From assembly GCA_937896015.1 (NCBI GenBank), contig CALBLR010000370.1, forward strand, positions 1 through 5,964: DNA of 5,964 bases. The letters are read 5' to 3'. This document shows positions 4,855 to 5,964 of the stretch, piece by piece. Made by a program: the position numbers and the translations under genes. This stretch comes from an uncultured Prevotellaceae bacterium. Its GTDB lineage: Bacteria; Bacteroidota; Bacteroidia; Bacteroidales; Muribaculaceae. Below the pieces are notes generated by a model. That model saw only the letters and a program-made list of their open reading frames with translations, was not told where the DNA came from and did no database searches. How positions within the stretch are numbered: position 1 is the stretch's first letter; the number at the start of each line of letters is the position of its first letter.

Positions 4855-5964
4855 TCACTCGCCCTGAGTGCCGCCTGTGGCGCCGTTAAGGCCCTGCTTG
4901 TAGCGGATGATGTTGATGTCGCCCTTCAGCTTGTAGTTTTTGCCGTCGGCACCGCGGGCCTCAATCACGTAGTAGTACACGCCAGTGTCCACCAGCTTGC
5001 CGCGGTAGCGTCCGTCCCAGCCCTGCGAGGGGTCGCTGAACTCGATAATCTTGTTGCCCCAGCGGTTGAATATCCAGCAGTGGAACTGCACTATCGACTT
5101 GTAGGACACCTTCCACACATCGTTCACGCCCTCGCTGGTGCCGGGGGTGAATGCGTTGGGGCACAGCAGCTCCGACGTGCCGATGCTCACCGTGTAGGTC
5201 TCGCCCGTGGCGGTGCACGAGCCGTCGGCGTTAGAGCCTATGAAGCGCCAATAGAACGTGCCCGCGTCCTCAAACGTCTGCTCCACCTCGTCTTGGTTGA
5301 GGCGCAGCTGAATGCTGTTGAAGTCGGGGTCGGTGGCCATCTGCCACTCCTTGTAGACCACGGCATCGGTGCAGTGCGACGAAAAGGTGATTTTCACAGG
5401 GGCCGAACCGCCCATGGCCGTCTGGCCGTCGTCCTTGCGCTCATTGTCGTTGTCGCGCGTCTCCTGCACGGCCGCGGTGCGCACGTCGACCGCAGCGGTG
5501 GTGTAGGTGCCACTCGACACCGACTGCTCATTGCCCCAGAAGCGCAAGAATTTGTCGCCCGAAAGGGTGAACTCGGTGTTGCACAGCGGCGCAGGCACCA
5601 CCATGGTGGGCTTGAACGACTCGTAGGATTCCACCTCGGCCTTCTCCACCCACTGGCTTTGGTCGTCGCTCCACTCAAGCGAGCGGTAGGCAAGCTTGAG
5701 CTGGCGGTCGAGCACCTTGCGCACACCAGTGATGGTGTAATACTCCAGGTCGCTGCCGCTGCCGGCCACATTCAGCGTGGCCGTGCCGCAGTCGGATGCC
5801 GGAGCGGCCTCAACCGACTCCAAGCTCAAGGCATGGGCGCTGTAGTCGGCCACCCACACATAAGTGCGCTTGGTGCCCTCCTCAATTATGTAGCCGCAAT
5901 CGGGCTTCACCTGGCGCAGCACGGTTTCGCGGCCATTGCGCTCAATGCCGTCAATCTGAGTGGC
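4855..5964 (-). CDS. Secreted surface protein with C-terminal CHU_C (type IX secretion, gliding-motility-associated) domain, 3' part
   Basis: The frame is open from the right edge to the TGA at 4857-4855, giving 369 residues of a longer protein. The codon at 5922-5920 is GTG within a frame that continues upstream, so it is not taken as the start. Residues about 264-355 are a CHU_C (TIGR04131-like) domain: LLCPNAFTP, EGVNDVWKV, the FNRWGNKI core, DPSQGWDGRYRGK, TGVYYYVIEA and KLKGDINIIRY. In Bacteroidota this domain directs export by the type IX secretion system and attachment to the cell surface. Before it, residues about 191-262 form a PKD/Ig-like beta domain (TDAVVYKEWQMATDPDF, AGTFYWRFIGSNADGSC). 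The N-terminal half of the visible part is beta-rich with no domain I can name; the acidic/basic stretch RDNDNERKDD may be a linker. After IIRYK the protein has a Gly/Thr/Gln-rich tail of 13 residues. A homologous Bacteroides family with the same visible architecture is recalled from memory. The function of the N-terminal part is unknown. Confidence 0.88.
   Translation of the reverse strand, partial: ATQIDGIERNGRETVLRQVKPDCGYIIEEGTKRTYVWVADYSAHALSLESVEAAPASDCGTATLNVAGSGSDLEYYTITGVRKVLDRQLKLAYRSLEWSDDQSQWVEKAEVESYESFKPTMVVPAPLCNTEFTLSGDKFLRFWGNEQSVSSGTYTTAAVDVRTAAVQETRDNDNERKDDGQTAMGGSAPVKITFSSHCTDAVVYKEWQMATDPDFNSIQLRLNQDEVEQTFEDAGTFYWRFIGSNADGSCTATGETYTVSIGTSELLCPNAFTPGTSEGVNDVWKVSYKSIVQFHCWIFNRWGNKIIEFSDPSQGWDGRYRGKLVDTGVYYYVIEARGADGKNYKLKGDINIIRYKQGLNGATGGTQGE

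Noticed and set aside
4855..5922. GTG at 5922 as the start of the CHU_C gene
   Set aside because: The frame stays open for 14 more codons to the window edge with plausible coding sequence, there is no signal peptide after the GTG, and the protein fold is clearly entered mid-way.

Overview
The window looks like chromosomal DNA from a gut-type member of the Bacteroidales (phylum Bacteroidota); a Muribaculaceae-like or Prevotella/Bacteroides-like source is my best guess, from remembered protein style and not from any search. Support comes from a C-terminal gliding-motility/type IX secretion (CHU_C) domain, UvrA and lytic transglycosylase sequences of Bacteroidales character, A-rich leaders without Shine-Dalgarno sequences, and a promoter matching the Bacteroidota consensus TAnnTTTG. 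Coding DNA is GC-rich, while the left-hand intergenic region is clearly AT-rich.

Every gene I can support is on the minus strand. Reading in the direction of transcription (right to left): (1) 5964-4855 is the 3' part of a secreted surface protein ending in a CHU_C domain, cut by the right edge. (2) A 127-bp GC-rich gap holds a large potential hairpin. (3) 4727-3765 is an exported MltD/Slt-type lytic transglycosylase with a divergent LysM-like tail. (4) A 51-bp gap carries a repeated CGACAAA word. (5) 3713-876 is a full-length uvrA encoding the DNA-damage recognition ATPase of nucleotide excision repair. (6) Two back-to-back intrinsic terminators lie at 856-763. (7) About 660 bp of AT-rich DNA follows with no credible gene; it holds a cluster of TTTGCA words, several dyads and a pair of mutually exclusive hairpins. 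(8) A minus-strand promoter at 102-69 is followed by the first 12 codons of a gene leaving the left edge, whose N-terminus resembles small Bacteroidales XRE-type helix-turn-helix regulators.

The surface protein, transglycosylase and uvrA are co-oriented with no clear intrinsic terminator between them, so read-through into uvrA is plausible. The first two are cell-envelope functions and uvrA is DNA repair, so this is more likely housekeeping synteny than a dedicated pathway. I see no convincing new multi-gene system. The parts that deserve a second look are the non-coding region in front of the putative regulator and the eroded zinc-ligand cysteines in UvrA.
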